Assembly: GCA_016196035.1 (NCBI GenBank)
Contig: JACPYM010000109.1
Span: 1 to 64,000 of the forward strand
Direction of reading: 5' to 3'
Source: Acidobacteriota bacterium
Lineage (GTDB): Bacteria > Acidobacteriota > Blastocatellia > RBC074
Length of the DNA: 64,000 bases
Position numbers and translations under genes: made by a program. The notes below the pieces were generated by a model. The model was not told where the DNA came from. It did not search any database and saw nothing but the letters and a program-made list of their open reading frames with translations. Shown piece after piece: positions 26,240 to 34,964 of the stretch (positions are counted from its first letter, which is position 1; each line of letters opens with the position of its first letter).

Positions 26240-27811
26240 ATGCAGGTTCGTTTTCTCATCCTCTGGTTTGGTCTGATTGGCCTGGGCGGATTGTTTTTGG
26301 CTGAGCGAAGCGCTGCGCAAACGCTTCGGCAACAAAGCAAGCCCCGGCAACCCAAACCCGCGCTGCCCGTGCCCACGTCGAACCCGGCAACACCTGCGTT
26401 AAACAAAGTCGTTCCCGGGCTGGTTTATATCCATCAGACGCTTGATCTGCGTCCGGTGGAAGAGACCCTGATGACCCTGGACGGTGAACCGGTGCCGCCG
26501 TTGCTGTTCAAGAATGTCACCTTGGGCGTGGTGGTGGATGCCGCAGGGCTGATCGTCACGCGGTTGGTGGGTGTTTCGCCCAACAATCCGCCGCTCGAAG
26601 TCACGGTTTTGGGGCAGGGTCTGAGCAAACCTTATCCGGCAAAATTCCTTGGGCTTGATTCCGTGACGGGGCTTTGCGTGCTCAAGGTCGAAGGCGCCCC
26701 GTTCACCCCGCCCCAATTCGCCGAACCGGTTTCCTTGCCGGCGCAATTGGCGGTCAAACTCAAAGGGTTCCACGCCAACCAGGGGCAAAGTCAGTTCAAC
26801 ACGCGTCCGCGCATCCACACGACAGAAGGCCGCGTCATTAAGGCGGTCAAGGATTTCCGTTACACACCGGGCAATCCGTTTTATCAATTGGCCGACCCAC
26901 AACTGACGCCCGTACAGGATGGCAGTCTGGTTTTCGAAGGGGAAAATTCACTCTTTGGGCTGGCCGTTTATGACACGCTTGGCGAAGGCCAGAGCCTGGT
27001 CTATCCGATTGCGCGCGTGCTCGACATCGTCGCCAAAGTCGTCAAGGCCAATGAAAGTTTGGCGTATGGCTGGCTCGGCGCGACGCCTGACCTGGATATG
27101 TCGGCGCCGATTTCCACAACGATAACTGGACAGGCCAAACCGGAATTGGGAGTGCGCGTGCGCGCGGTTTTCCCCGACAGTCCGGCGGAACTGGCAGGCA
27201 TCAAAGCGCGCGATATTTTGCTGAGCCTGAATGACCGGCGCGTCGAGAGCAATGCGCAATTGGGTTCGGCCCTACGCCAATTGCCGCCCGAAAGCGAAGT
27301 CACGATCCGGCTCAAACGCGACAACGAATACAAGCTCGTCAAAGCCAAACTCGCGCCTTCGCCGGCGAGCGAACCCAGTCAAATGATCCCGGCGTTGATG
27401 AAACAACTGGAAACCATGAAATCGCGGTTGAATGCTATGCCACTTAACGATCCGGGCCGCGCCACATTTGAGGGCAAGGTCGAAACGATGGATTCGATCT
27501 TGAAAAGTGTGACGGGGCCGGCCCAGCCCGACGTGCGCTTGCGCGTTTTTTATGGGCTTGAAGTGCAACCGCTCAGCGCGCAGATGCTGGCCTATTTTGC
27601 CGCGCCCAATGGCCTGCTGGTCACTTCTTTGAACGACAAACAACGGCTGGCCGAAGGCGGTTTGCAAGCCGGCGATGTCATCGTCAAGGTCGGCGCGCAA
27701 CCCGTCACCGATGTCGCCAAACTGCTGGCCGCTCTCGATGAAGGGGCGGGCGTGGCGGAAGTCACGGTGCAACGCCGCCGCAGTCCCCTCACGCTCAAAC
27801 TCACACGCTAA
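26240..27811 (+). CDS. HtrA-like protein with two PDZ domains and no catalytic triad
   Basis: 523 residues with a signal peptide (LILWFGLIGLGGLFLAERSA). Residues about 60-270 follow a trypsin-like HtrA fold: VTLGVVVDAAGLIVTRLVGV, LGLDSVTGLCVLKV, TPVQDGSLVF. The positions where HtrA has His, Asp and Ser (TNNHV, D.AVL, GNSGGPL) read TRLVG, TGLCVL and QDGSLV, so it cannot be a standard serine protease. A PDZ domain follows near 285-370 (VRAVFPDSPAELAGIKARDI) and a second at 430-520 (GGLQAGDVIVKVGAQPVTDV). Probably a periplasmic peptide sensor or chaperone linked to the sigma/anti-sigma pair. Confidence 0.8.
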   Translation: MQVRFLILWFGLIGLGGLFLAERSAAQTLRQQSKPRQPKPALPVPTSNPATPALNKVVPGLVYIHQTLDLRPVEETLMTLDGEPVPPLLFKNVTLGVVVDAAGLIVTRLVGVSPNNPPLEVTVLGQGLSKPYPAKFLGLDSVTGLCVLKVEGAPFTPPQFAEPVSLPAQLAVKLKGFHANQGQSQFNTRPRIHTTEGRVIKAVKDFRYTPGNPFYQLADPQLTPVQDGSLVFEGENSLFGLAVYDTLGEGQSLVYPIARVLDIVAKVVKANESLAYGWLGATPDLDMSAPISTTITGQAKPELGVRVRAVFPDSPAELAGIKARDILLSLNDRRVESNAQLGSALRQLPPESEVTIRLKRDNEYKLVKAKLAPSPASEPSQMIPALMKQLETMKSRLNAMPLNDPGRATFEGKVETMDSILKSVTGPAQPDVRLRVFYGLEVQPLSAQMLAYFAAPNGLLVTSLNDKQRLAEGGLQAGDVIVKVGAQPVTDVAKLLAALDEGAGVAEVTVQRRRSPLTLKLTR

Positions 27812-27841
27812 GGCGTCAGGCAAAATTGATGACAACCAGGC

Positions 27842-27870
27842 AAGCAGGTCAAGGGTGGCCTGCTTCTTTT
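27842..27870 (+). terminator. Intrinsic terminator after the HtrA-like gene
   Basis: AAGCAGG (27842-27848) pairs with CCTGCTT (27859-27865) around a 10-nt loop, followed by CTTTTC. It lies 31 nt past the stop codon. Confidence 0.65.
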
Positions 27871-27949
27871 CTATGAGGCCAAGTTGCGGCGTTCTGTGCG
27901 GGCCTGTTATGCTGCGGCCTCGTTTCATTTTTGAGGAGTCAGAATTCAG

Positions 27950-28330
27950 GTGCGCCAGAACTTATCCGCCAAAATTACGGTCATTGTTTATATTCTGATC
28001 TGCTTTGAGGTGGGTCTGATGCTGTTGATCCTGCCTTGGACACGCTATTGGGATGACAACTTCTTCCTCTATTTCGTCACGGGCAAGCTCAATTCGCCCG
28101 GTCTGTTGTCCTTTCTCACCAGCGGCTGGGTGCGCGGCGCGGTGACCGGTTTAGGGATCGTCAACCTGCTGGCCGGGCTGCGTGACTTGTTCAAATTTCG
28201 CGAGAGCGTATACCTGCTTTCCGGCCATCAAATTTATCCTGCTGTGAGTAGTTCCGCCGATGCCATTGCATCTGACTCATCCGTCAATTTACCTGATCAC
28301 CGACCGCCAAGCATTCCGCCCCAAGTCTAA
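27950..28330 (+). CDS. Small membrane protein of unknown function
   Basis: 126 residues from a GTG with GAGGAG upstream. Two transmembrane helices: ITVIVYILICFEVGLMLLIL and WVRGAVTGLGIVNLLAGLRD. No family recognised. Its last 24 codons overlap the start of thiE in another frame, so the two are probably translationally coupled and co-transcribed. Confidence 0.6.
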   Translation: MRQNLSAKITVIVYILICFEVGLMLLILPWTRYWDDNFFLYFVTGKLNSPGLLSFLTSGWVRGAVTGLGIVNLLAGLRDLFKFRESVYLLSGHQIYPAVSSSADAIASDSSVNLPDHRPPSIPPQV

Positions 28331-28916
28331 AACCGCTTCAGATTCTGAACTCTGGCAAGCGCAATTGGCCGCGCTGCAATTGGCCGCCCAGGCCGGTTGC
28401 CAATTCATTCAGATTCGGGAAAAAGATTTAGCGCCGCGTGAGTTGAGCGAATTCACCCGCGCGGCCATTGCTTTGGTACGCCCCTACGGCGCCAAAGTCC
28501 TCGTCAACAACCGGCTGGATGTCGCCCTGGCAGCCGGGGCGGATGGCGTGCATCTGCGCGTCAACTCGCTGCCTGTGGCGGAAGTCCGGCGCTGTGTCGC
28601 CGCTGATTTTTTGGTCGCCGCCTCCACGCATTCATTGGCCGAAGCCCAAACCGCCGCGCGCGACGGTGCCGATTTCATCGTTTGCGGGCCAGTCTTTGAC
28701 ACTCCCTCTAAACGTGAATACGGTGCGCCCCTCGGAATCGAAGCTTTCGCAAAAGTTTGCCGCGCGGTCAGCATACCTGTGTTCGCGCTTGGCGGCATCA
28801 AGTTGGAAAACTTTCGCGCGCCATTGGTAAACGGAGCGGCAGGAATTGCGGCCATCGGACTTTTTACCCAGCCGGACAAACTCGTCGAAACTGTCCAGAC
28901 GTTACGGCAAAGCTGA
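28260..28916 (+). CDS. thiE: Thiamine-phosphate synthase
   Basis: 218 residues, TIM barrel. Signatures: IYLITDR, CQFIQIREKDL, VLVNNRLDVALAAGADGVHL, FIVCGPVFDTPSK (pyrophosphate loop) and IPVFALGGI. It couples HMP-pyrophosphate to thiazole phosphate to make thiamine monophosphate. It overlaps the upstream small membrane-protein gene by 71 nt. thiD lies 6 kb away in the same window. No TPP riboswitch was seen upstream. Confidence 0.93.
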   Translation: MPLHLTHPSIYLITDRQAFRPKSKTASDSELWQAQLAALQLAAQAGCQFIQIREKDLAPRELSEFTRAAIALVRPYGAKVLVNNRLDVALAAGADGVHLRVNSLPVAEVRRCVAADFLVAASTHSLAEAQTAARDGADFIVCGPVFDTPSKREYGAPLGIEAFAKVCRAVSIPVFALGGIKLENFRAPLVNGAAGIAAIGLFTQPDKLVETVQTLRQS

Positions 28917-28921
28917 ATTTC

Positions 28922-29905
28922 TTACGGCCCGCCCCATTCTTTTGGCTGACTCAATGCCGCCATCAGGGCTGCGACATCACCGATGCGCGCGCCCAACGCG
29001 GCGGGCACAATTTCGCAAGCCGCCACGGCTGGCGGCAAAGCTTCTTCGGCTAGAGCGCGGCGCGCCGGAGCCAAGACCCGCTCGCCCAACACCACCGCCA
29101 GCGAACCGAGCACGATCAATTGCGGATTCAGCGTATCCACCAGCAACGCCAACCCGCGCCCCATCCATTGGCCCGCTTCCGCCGCGACCGCCAGCGCCTG
29201 CGGATCATCGGCCAGCATCGCGTTGACGAGTTCGCGAATCGGCGTCGCGCGCGGCCAACGGGCTGGAAATAGTTGATGTGCCAGTTCGACCAAGCCTGCG
29301 CCCGAAGCAAAGCCTTCCCACGAACCGGCTTTGCCAAAACCGATGGGACCTGCCCACGCCAGCCGCAGGTGGCCGACTTCACCCGCCGTGTCGCTGGCCC
29401 CGTGCAACACGCTTCCATTGACGATCAAGCCCGCGCCCAGGCCCGTGCCGAAGGTCAGAAAGATCAGGTGGCGCAAATCCGCGCGTCCGCGCCCCGCGCC
29501 GAAATGGAATTCGGCCAGCGCGCCAGCGTTGCCATCGTGTTCGATAAAAACGGGCAGGTGCGGAAAGGCCGCGGCCAGCCGCGCTTTTAACGCGACGCCG
29601 TGCCAGCCCGGCAAATGCGGCGGATTGAGCAACACGCCTGCGGCAATACGCAATGGCCCGCCGATGGAAACGCTGATTGCGGCAATGCGGCGTTGCTGTT
29701 GCGTTGCGACAGTGATGACCTGCTGCATCAATTCGCCTAGACGTGGGAAGACTTCAGCGAAGGGCCGCCCGGCTTCGGTGGCAATTTCGTGCCGCTGCAA
29801 GATGACGCCCGCGCGTGTCCCTTCGACCATGGCGGTTTTGGTGCCGCCGACATCCAGACCAAGGATGGTCGCGTTTTCCGGTGAACTATCTGACAGGGAA
29901 TGCAA
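28922..29905 (-). CDS. ROK-family sugar kinase-like protein
   Basis: About 327 residues from the TTG at 29905, which has AAGGAG nine bases upstream; no good ATG fits. ATP-binding ILGLDVGGTKTAMVEGT, catalytic-type EHDGNAGALAEF and LTFGTGLGAGLIVNG are present. The ROK zinc motif (CxCGxxGC) is absent: the region reads HLRLAWAGPIGFGKAGSWEG. It may be a glucokinase-like enzyme that does without the metal site. No DNA-binding domain, so not a ROK repressor. Convergent with thiE, 5 nt apart. Confidence 0.82.
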   Translation of the reverse strand: MHSLSDSSPENATILGLDVGGTKTAMVEGTRAGVILQRHEIATEAGRPFAEVFPRLGELMQQVITVATQQQRRIAAISVSIGGPLRIAAGVLLNPPHLPGWHGVALKARLAAAFPHLPVFIEHDGNAGALAEFHFGAGRGRADLRHLIFLTFGTGLGAGLIVNGSVLHGASDTAGEVGHLRLAWAGPIGFGKAGSWEGFASGAGLVELAHQLFPARWPRATPIRELVNAMLADDPQALAVAAEAGQWMGRGLALLVDTLNPQLIVLGSLAVVLGERVLAPARRALAEEALPPAVAACEIVPAALGARIGDVAALMAALSQPKEWGGP

Positions 29906-30152
29906 TTTTCTCGCTCCTTTTGTGCCGCTGCGCGTGGGCAGCCGCCCGCGCGTATTGCAGTTTTCCGAAAAGATCAATTATGCTGATGGTGCAATCGGAC
30001 TCAATCAACGTTTCACCATCTGAACAATTTGAGAATCTCGTTTCCCCCGGACGCTTGGCGTCAAACCTCGTGAGTTTTTTTGCGCTCGCGTTGTCTGCCC
30101 CTCGGCGCACAGCGCAGCGCGTGCTAACAGCTTCGCTTCAAGGAGAACCGCT

Positions 30153-30797
30153 ATGGAACCCAATGTCATCGCCATGCCGGTGCCCGCGCCCATGCCGCCT
30201 ATGCCGCCCACGCACGAGGCCGCGCCGCAATACCCGCAAGCCGTGCCCAATTTACCCGCCGCACCCGACGCCGCCAGCGGAGCCGAAAGCGGCAGCGTGG
30301 ATAAAATCCGCGACATTTTGTTTGGCTCGCAAATGCGCGATTACGACAAACGCTTTGCGCGGCTCGAAGAGCGCTTGTTGAAAGAATCCGGCGAGTTGCG
30401 CGAAGAAACACGCCGCCGTTTTGACTCGCTCGAAAATTATATCCGCGCCGAATTCAGTTCCCTGTCCGACCGCGTCAAAAATGACGCCCACCGGCGCGAT
30501 GAACTGAATGAAGCCATGTCCCTGCATTTGCAAGAGACGGCCAAAAGCATCGAGCGCAAACTCTGGCAACTGGATGAACAGACCGCCCAGGCCCAACGCG
30601 ACCTGCGCCAACAGTTGCTCAATCAATCCAAAGAACTCAACGACGAGATTCACCGCAAGAGCGAAGAACTCGCGGCGGATTTGACGCGCGAAGCCAGCGA
30701 ATTGCGCCACGACAAGACCGACCGCGCCGCGCTCGCCGATCTGTTCACCGAACTGGCGCTGCGGCTGAACAATCAGTTTCGTTTGCCAGGTGAATAG
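30153..30797 (+). CDS. Coiled-coil protein of the GTPase/OmpA cluster
   Basis: 214 residues, AAGGAGAAC upstream. A Pro/Ala-rich first 45 residues lead to DKIRDILFGSQMRDYDKRFA and a long charged coiled coil (LEERLLKESGELREETRRRF and onward to about residue 195). No signal or membrane segment. Probably a cytoplasmic adaptor or filament-like partner of the downstream OmpA-domain protein and GTPase. Confidence 0.7.
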   Translation: MEPNVIAMPVPAPMPPMPPTHEAAPQYPQAVPNLPAAPDAASGAESGSVDKIRDILFGSQMRDYDKRFARLEERLLKESGELREETRRRFDSLENYIRAEFSSLSDRVKNDAHRRDELNEAMSLHLQETAKSIERKLWQLDEQTAQAQRDLRQQLLNQSKELNDEIHRKSEELAADLTREASELRHDKTDRAALADLFTELALRLNNQFRLPGE

Positions 30798-30814
30798 AAA
30801 TTGGTAACTGCTCA

Positions 30815-30942
30815 GCCCTGGTGCGCCCGCGTCTCGCGGGCAGGCGCATGGCGGCGGACGGCTGGCTGCTGAAAAGGTAACCCTGTGGCCTGTCTCCGCC
30901 CAGCGCCACGCGCCTGCCCGCGAGACGCGGGCGCACCAGGGC
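30815..30942. repeat. Perfect 33-bp intergenic inverted repeat
   Basis: Positions 30815-30847 and 30910-30942 are exact reverse complements, GC-rich, around a 62-nt loop. The arm itself contains inner complementarity. It lies between the coiled-coil and OmpA-domain genes and is followed at once by a second, different palindrome. Confidence 0.92.
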
Positions 30943-30947
30943 AAATG

Positions 30948-31063
30948 GGAAGTCTGGAGAAGTCTGGGGAAGTCCGAACGATTCGCTGTGCTGTACCGCT
31001 GGACTAAAAGACTTCCCCAGACTTCCCCAGACCTCTCTGGACGTTCCCAGACTTCCCCAGACT
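30948..31063. repeat. Inverted tandem repeat of AGTCTGGGGA
   Basis: The left arm (30948-30975) has AGTCTGGRGA units, and the right arm (31008-31063) has at least four inverted units. The right arm ends 4 nt before the ATG of the OmpA-domain gene, leaving no Shine-Dalgarno sequence. Transcript folding here could affect translation. Confidence 0.85.
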
Positions 31064-31067
31064 ATTC

Positions 31068-32912
31068 ATGAGCGACCATCCGCTGCGCATTGTCCCCACA
31101 CAGTCCAAACCGCCTGAACCGGCGGCAGAGACAATGCCTACGCTGGATGAAGCCGCCACCGATCAAGCCAAAATCGCCGAGTTGCGCCGCCTGCTGCTGA
31201 CGCCGGAACAGCAGCAACTCGCTGAAATCCAAACGCGCTTAAACGATCACCGGGGCCGCGTCAAAGACCTGAGCAGTTTGCTGCCCGATGCCGTCAGCAC
31301 GCGCAACCGGCAGGATGAAGCCTTGACCGCCGCGCTGACGCACAATATCGGCCCGGCGCTCAAACAGGCGATCAAACACGACCCGTCCGCCGTCATCGAA
31401 GCCGTCACGCCCGTCATCGGCCCCGCCATCCGCCAGGCCATCACCAAGGCGTTGAACGAATTCGTCCAGTCCATTGACGAGACGATGAAATACAGCGTTT
31501 CGGCGCGCGGGCTGAAGTGGCGCTTTGAGGCGCTCAAAACCGGGCGCTCGTTTGCCGAAGTGGTGATGTACCACACGCTGCTTTACCGCGTGGAACAGGC
31601 GTTTCTCTTCCACAAAAAAACCGGTCTGTTGTTACAACACGTCGCGACATCCACGGCGGTCTCGAAAGACGCCGATATGATTTCGGGCCTGCTCACGGCC
31701 ATCAATGATTTTGCGCACGATTCGTTCAATGCGACCGCCGAGCAAAATCTGATGAAGCTCGATTACGGCGATCTCGAAGTCTGGATCGAAGGCGGCACAA
31801 CGCCCGTTGACCTGGCCTACATTGCGGTCGTCATCAACGGCAACGCGCCCGAAGGCTTGCGCACCGAGGTCTTGCTGCCCGCGCTCGAAGCCATCCACGG
31901 CAAACAGCGCGAGGACTTGCTCTCGTTTGATGGCGACACCAGCCCCTTCGACTTGAGCCGCCCGCATTTGGAAGAATGTTTGCGGGCGCAATATCGCGGC
32001 AAGTCGCCCGTCACTGAACAACCCAAAGGCTTTCGCTTGCCAGCCACGGTCGCCGTGCCGCTGGCGCTGCTCTTGCTGCTCTTGGGCGTATGGGGCTTTT
32101 TCAACTGGCGCGCGCAACGGCGCTGGAATGCGTACTTGAACACGTTGCAAGCAACTCAGGGCGTAATCGTCACTGAACAGGGGCATAGCGGCCTCGGTTT
32201 ATTCAGCCCGCGTTTTCACAACGAAGGCTTGCGCGATCCGTTGGCGAGTGATCCGGCGGCGCTCTTACCCGCACAAAATCTTGCCCCCGCCAAAGTGGCG
32301 AGCACGTGGAAGCCATTTTACTCCCTTGATCCCGCGTTGGTGCTGGCGCGCGCCAACCACGTGCTTGAACCGCCGGCATCCGTCAAACTGAATGTTGAAA
32401 ACGGCGTGCTCAAAGTCAGCGGCGATGCCCCGCAACAATGGCTCGAAACCGCGCGCCGCCTGACCCGCGCCTTGCCCGGCATCACGCAACTCGATGAAAG
32501 CGGCCTGCTCACCGCCGAGGCGCGCGAACAGCTCAAGCTCAAAGAAGAAATCGAATTTGTGTCTCTGTATTTCAACACCGGCACGGCCCAACCTGCGCCC
32601 GGACAGACCGCCGCCTTGCAAAAGCTAACCCAGCAGGTCAAGCGGCTGTTCGCCCTGGCCGCGCTCACCGGCAACCAACCGCAACTCGAAATTACCGGCC
32701 ACACCGACACCGAAGGCGGCACGGATTTTAATCAACGGTTGAGCCAGGAGCGCGCCGACCGTGTGCTGAACGCGCTGGTGAGCAGCGGGATTGACCGTCA
32801 ACACTTGCACGCCGTCGGGTTAGCGACCAAAGTTCCTTTGCGCGCCGAACAATCGGCGGAAGACAAACAACTCAATCGCCGCGCGTCCGTCCAAGTCGCG
32901 TGGCAGAATTGA
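31068..32912 (+). CDS. OmpA-domain membrane protein
   Basis: 614 residues. No signal peptide. Residues 1-320 are cytoplasmic and helical (QQQLAEIQTRLNDHRGRVKD, VIEAVTPVIGPAIRQAITKA). One transmembrane helix follows (TVAVPLALLLLLLGVWGFFN, near 330-350). Outside, a BON-like segment (SVKLNVENGVLKVSGDAPQQ) precedes an OmpA peptidoglycan-binding domain (EITGHTDTEGGTDFNQRLSQ, ERADRVLNAL). It could link cytoplasmic GTPase signalling to the cell wall. Clustered with a Ras-like GTPase and a histidine kinase. Confidence 0.85.
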   Translation: MSDHPLRIVPTQSKPPEPAAETMPTLDEAATDQAKIAELRRLLLTPEQQQLAEIQTRLNDHRGRVKDLSSLLPDAVSTRNRQDEALTAALTHNIGPALKQAIKHDPSAVIEAVTPVIGPAIRQAITKALNEFVQSIDETMKYSVSARGLKWRFEALKTGRSFAEVVMYHTLLYRVEQAFLFHKKTGLLLQHVATSTAVSKDADMISGLLTAINDFAHDSFNATAEQNLMKLDYGDLEVWIEGGTTPVDLAYIAVVINGNAPEGLRTEVLLPALEAIHGKQREDLLSFDGDTSPFDLSRPHLEECLRAQYRGKSPVTEQPKGFRLPATVAVPLALLLLLLGVWGFFNWRAQRRWNAYLNTLQATQGVIVTEQGHSGLGLFSPRFHNEGLRDPLASDPAALLPAQNLAPAKVASTWKPFYSLDPALVLARANHVLEPPASVKLNVENGVLKVSGDAPQQWLETARRLTRALPGITQLDESGLLTAEAREQLKLKEEIEFVSLYFNTGTAQPAPGQTAALQKLTQQVKRLFALAALTGNQPQLEITGHTDTEGGTDFNQRLSQERADRVLNALVSSGIDRQHLHAVGLATKVPLRAEQSAEDKQLNRRASVQVAWQN

Positions 32913-32973
32913 GTGCATCACGCGGAACAGGCCTGGCCCTGTTTCCCCAAGGCTGACCCCAGCAGCGGTATTT

Positions 32974-33474
32974 ATGTTACACAAGAAGAAAGTCTGTTTA
33001 CTTGGCGCCTTTGCCGTCGGCAAGACCAGTCTGGTGCGGCGTTATGTCGAGGCCATTTACTCCGACAAATACCTGACCACGGTCGGCGTCGAAATCAAAA
33101 AGCGCACCGTCCAGGTCGGCGAACACGAAGTTTATCTGGTGATCTGGGATTTGGCCGGTGAAGACGAATTCCAGAAAGTGCAGTTGAGTTATCTGCGCGG
33201 AGCTTCCGGCTATTTGCTGGTGGCCGACGGCACGCGGCGCACGACGCTCGACACCGCCAAGGTCTTGCAACAACGCGTCAACGACAGCGTCGGCCCGGTG
33301 CCCTTCATTCTGCTGGTCAATAAAACCGACTTGCACAGCGAATGGGAAATTGACGAGGCCGCGCTGGCCGAGTTTAGCGCCGCCGGCTGGCACATCGTCA
33401 AAACCAGCGCGAAAAGCGGTGACAACGTCGAGGCCGCGTTTCAAACATTGGCTGAGTTGACGTTGACCAAGTGA
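32974..33474 (+). CDS. Ras/Rab-like small GTPase
   Basis: 166 residues, a complete G domain. P-loop GAFAVGKTSLV, switch I TTVGVEIKKRTV, G3 WDLAGEDEF, G4 LVNKTDL and G5 TSAKSGDN are all present. WDLAGE stands where Rab has WDTAGQ; the replacement of Gln by Glu at the catalytic position suggests slow hydrolysis or need for a GAP. There is no C-terminal lipidation motif. Overlaps the next gene by 4 nt. Confidence 0.92.
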   Translation: MLHKKKVCLLGAFAVGKTSLVRRYVEAIYSDKYLTTVGVEIKKRTVQVGEHEVYLVIWDLAGEDEFQKVQLSYLRGASGYLLVADGTRRTTLDTAKVLQQRVNDSVGPVPFILLVNKTDLHSEWEIDEAALAEFSAAGWHIVKTSAKSGDNVEAAFQTLAELTLTK

Positions 33475-34607
33475 ACAAGGCTTTTCATTTTGTAACTACT
33501 GCATCATTTCATCTGATTGCTATGCTTGAACTGCCCTCCCGCATCCAGCAACACTTGCATGCGTTGATCGCCGAAAACCGTTCGCCCGCGTTTATCCTGT
33601 GTGATGCCGCCGGGAATCTGACGGCTTTTGGCGGCGCGTTGGAAACCTACGGCCTGACGCAGTTGGAACTCGGCGCGCCCGCAGATGAGCAAATCTTCCT
33701 GCTCACCGGGCTGCTCCCGCTCGAAAAAGAAGAGTTGCAACCCTGCGTACACACCGAATCGGGCTGCCCAGCGGATTTGCATTTCCTCAAAGCCGAAGAA
33801 GGCGATTACGTGTTGTTCCTGGATGCCTCGAAGCAGGAAGAGCAACAGCGGCTGATGCAACAAAAAGGCAATGAACTGAGCCGCAACTATCAACGGCTGA
33901 CCAAAGAGATTCAGAAGAAAGAAATCCTGCTGCATTGCATCGTGCATGATCTGGCCGGCCCGCTGCTCGGCATCAAAGGCGGCTATGAATTGCTCGCCAA
34001 CGAGAACATCTCGCCCCAGGGCAAAAAGTTTTTAGAGATTGGTCTGCGCCAGGCCGACAAGCAGGAAAAGCTGATCAAGGACATCCTGCACGCCTTTGCC
34101 GCTGAGGTCGAAGCGCTCGACTCCTTCACCATTGACCCGGCCAGCGCGCCCGACGTCGCCCAAGTCATCAAAGACGTCGTCGAAGCGCTGCAACCGGCCT
34201 TCACGCTGCATCACGTCAAATTGCAAATCGCGCCCGGCCTGGAGTTCGCCCGCAACTGGAAAGTCGTCGGCGAAAAATCCCGGCTGGAACGCATCATCTC
34301 CAACCTGACCGAAAACGCGCTGCGCCACAGCCCGCCCGACACCACCGTCACCGTCGGCTGTTACGCCGACGAACACGACCAAATCCTAATCGCCATTGAC
34401 GACGAAGGCCCCGGCATCCCGCCCGAAGTCGCACCCACCCTCTTCCAAAAGTTTTCCCAAGGGAAAAAAGGCAAAGGCAAAGTCGGCCTGGGACTCTATT
34501 TCTGCCGCATCACCGTCGAACAATGGGGCGGCCTCATCGGCCACGCACCACGTGAAGGCCAAGGCTCACGCTTTTGGTTTCGTTTGCCACGGCCAAAAGC
34601 AATTTGA
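33471..34607 (+). CDS. Histidine kinase
   Basis: 378 residues from the GTG at 33471 (GTGA overlap with the GTPase stop), or 361 from the ATG at 33522. Residues 20-130 look like a PAS-type sensor without membrane segments. A coiled coil precedes the HisKA H-box (CIVHDLAGPLLGIKGG). HATPase motifs: ERIISNLTENALRH (N), IDDEGPGIPPE (G1) and GKVGLGLYFCRITVEQWGG (G2). No response regulator is adjacent. Co-translation with the GTPase suggests joint function. Confidence 0.88.
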   Translation: MNKAFHFVTTASFHLIAMLELPSRIQQHLHALIAENRSPAFILCDAAGNLTAFGGALETYGLTQLELGAPADEQIFLLTGLLPLEKEELQPCVHTESGCPADLHFLKAEEGDYVLFLDASKQEEQQRLMQQKGNELSRNYQRLTKEIQKKEILLHCIVHDLAGPLLGIKGGYELLANENISPQGKKFLEIGLRQADKQEKLIKDILHAFAAEVEALDSFTIDPASAPDVAQVIKDVVEALQPAFTLHHVKLQIAPGLEFARNWKVVGEKSRLERIISNLTENALRHSPPDTTVTVGCYADEHDQILIAIDDEGPGIPPEVAPTLFQKFSQGKKGKGKVGLGLYFCRITVEQWGGLIGHAPREGQGSRFWFRLPRPKAI

Positions 34608-34642
34608 AATTGATAGAACGCACGAGCAAAGAGCCGAGAGTG

Positions 34643-34822
34643 CTAGACCGGGTTTCATTTCAGTGTACTGGAAAAGTCGTATCTAGGGACGGTACCGCGC
34701 GCGTCAGCAAGCGGGGCCTGCACACCATCGCCAATCCGCCTCACTTGACGTGCCGCTTGCTGACGCGCGCGGTACTGTCCCGGCGTATTGTTCCCGTATA
34801 CGCAATGGCAAGCCGCTCTAAA
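34643..34822. mobile_element. MITE-like palindromic element, copy 1
   Basis: A 180-bp element with imperfect terminal inverted repeats of about 70-80 nt. The core arms 34686-34714 and 34753-34781 match with one mismatch in 29. The outer ends read TAGACCGG and CCGCTCTA. The copy at 47420-47601 shares core, outer ends and spacing. TA at both ends is what Tc1/mariner-IS630-type insertion leaves, so it may be mobilised by such a transposase encoded elsewhere. It fills the gap between the histidine kinase and thiD. Confidence 0.75.
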
Positions 34823-34964
34823 GCTTGAGCTTCATGCACTTTCCCTTCACCACCCCAATCCGGCCATTTGCCCCGTCCCAAGATAGTGTTATGATGCCCG
34901 CGTATTCCCACTAGATAAAGTGCTTTAAGCAACCGCGGCAATCGCTCACCGCGTTTCTTATTGA

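Noticed and set aside
27820-28260. TPP riboswitch ahead of thiE or thiD
   Set aside because: I looked for the conserved CTGAGA and paired P-stems upstream of both genes (also 34823-34964) and did not find them.
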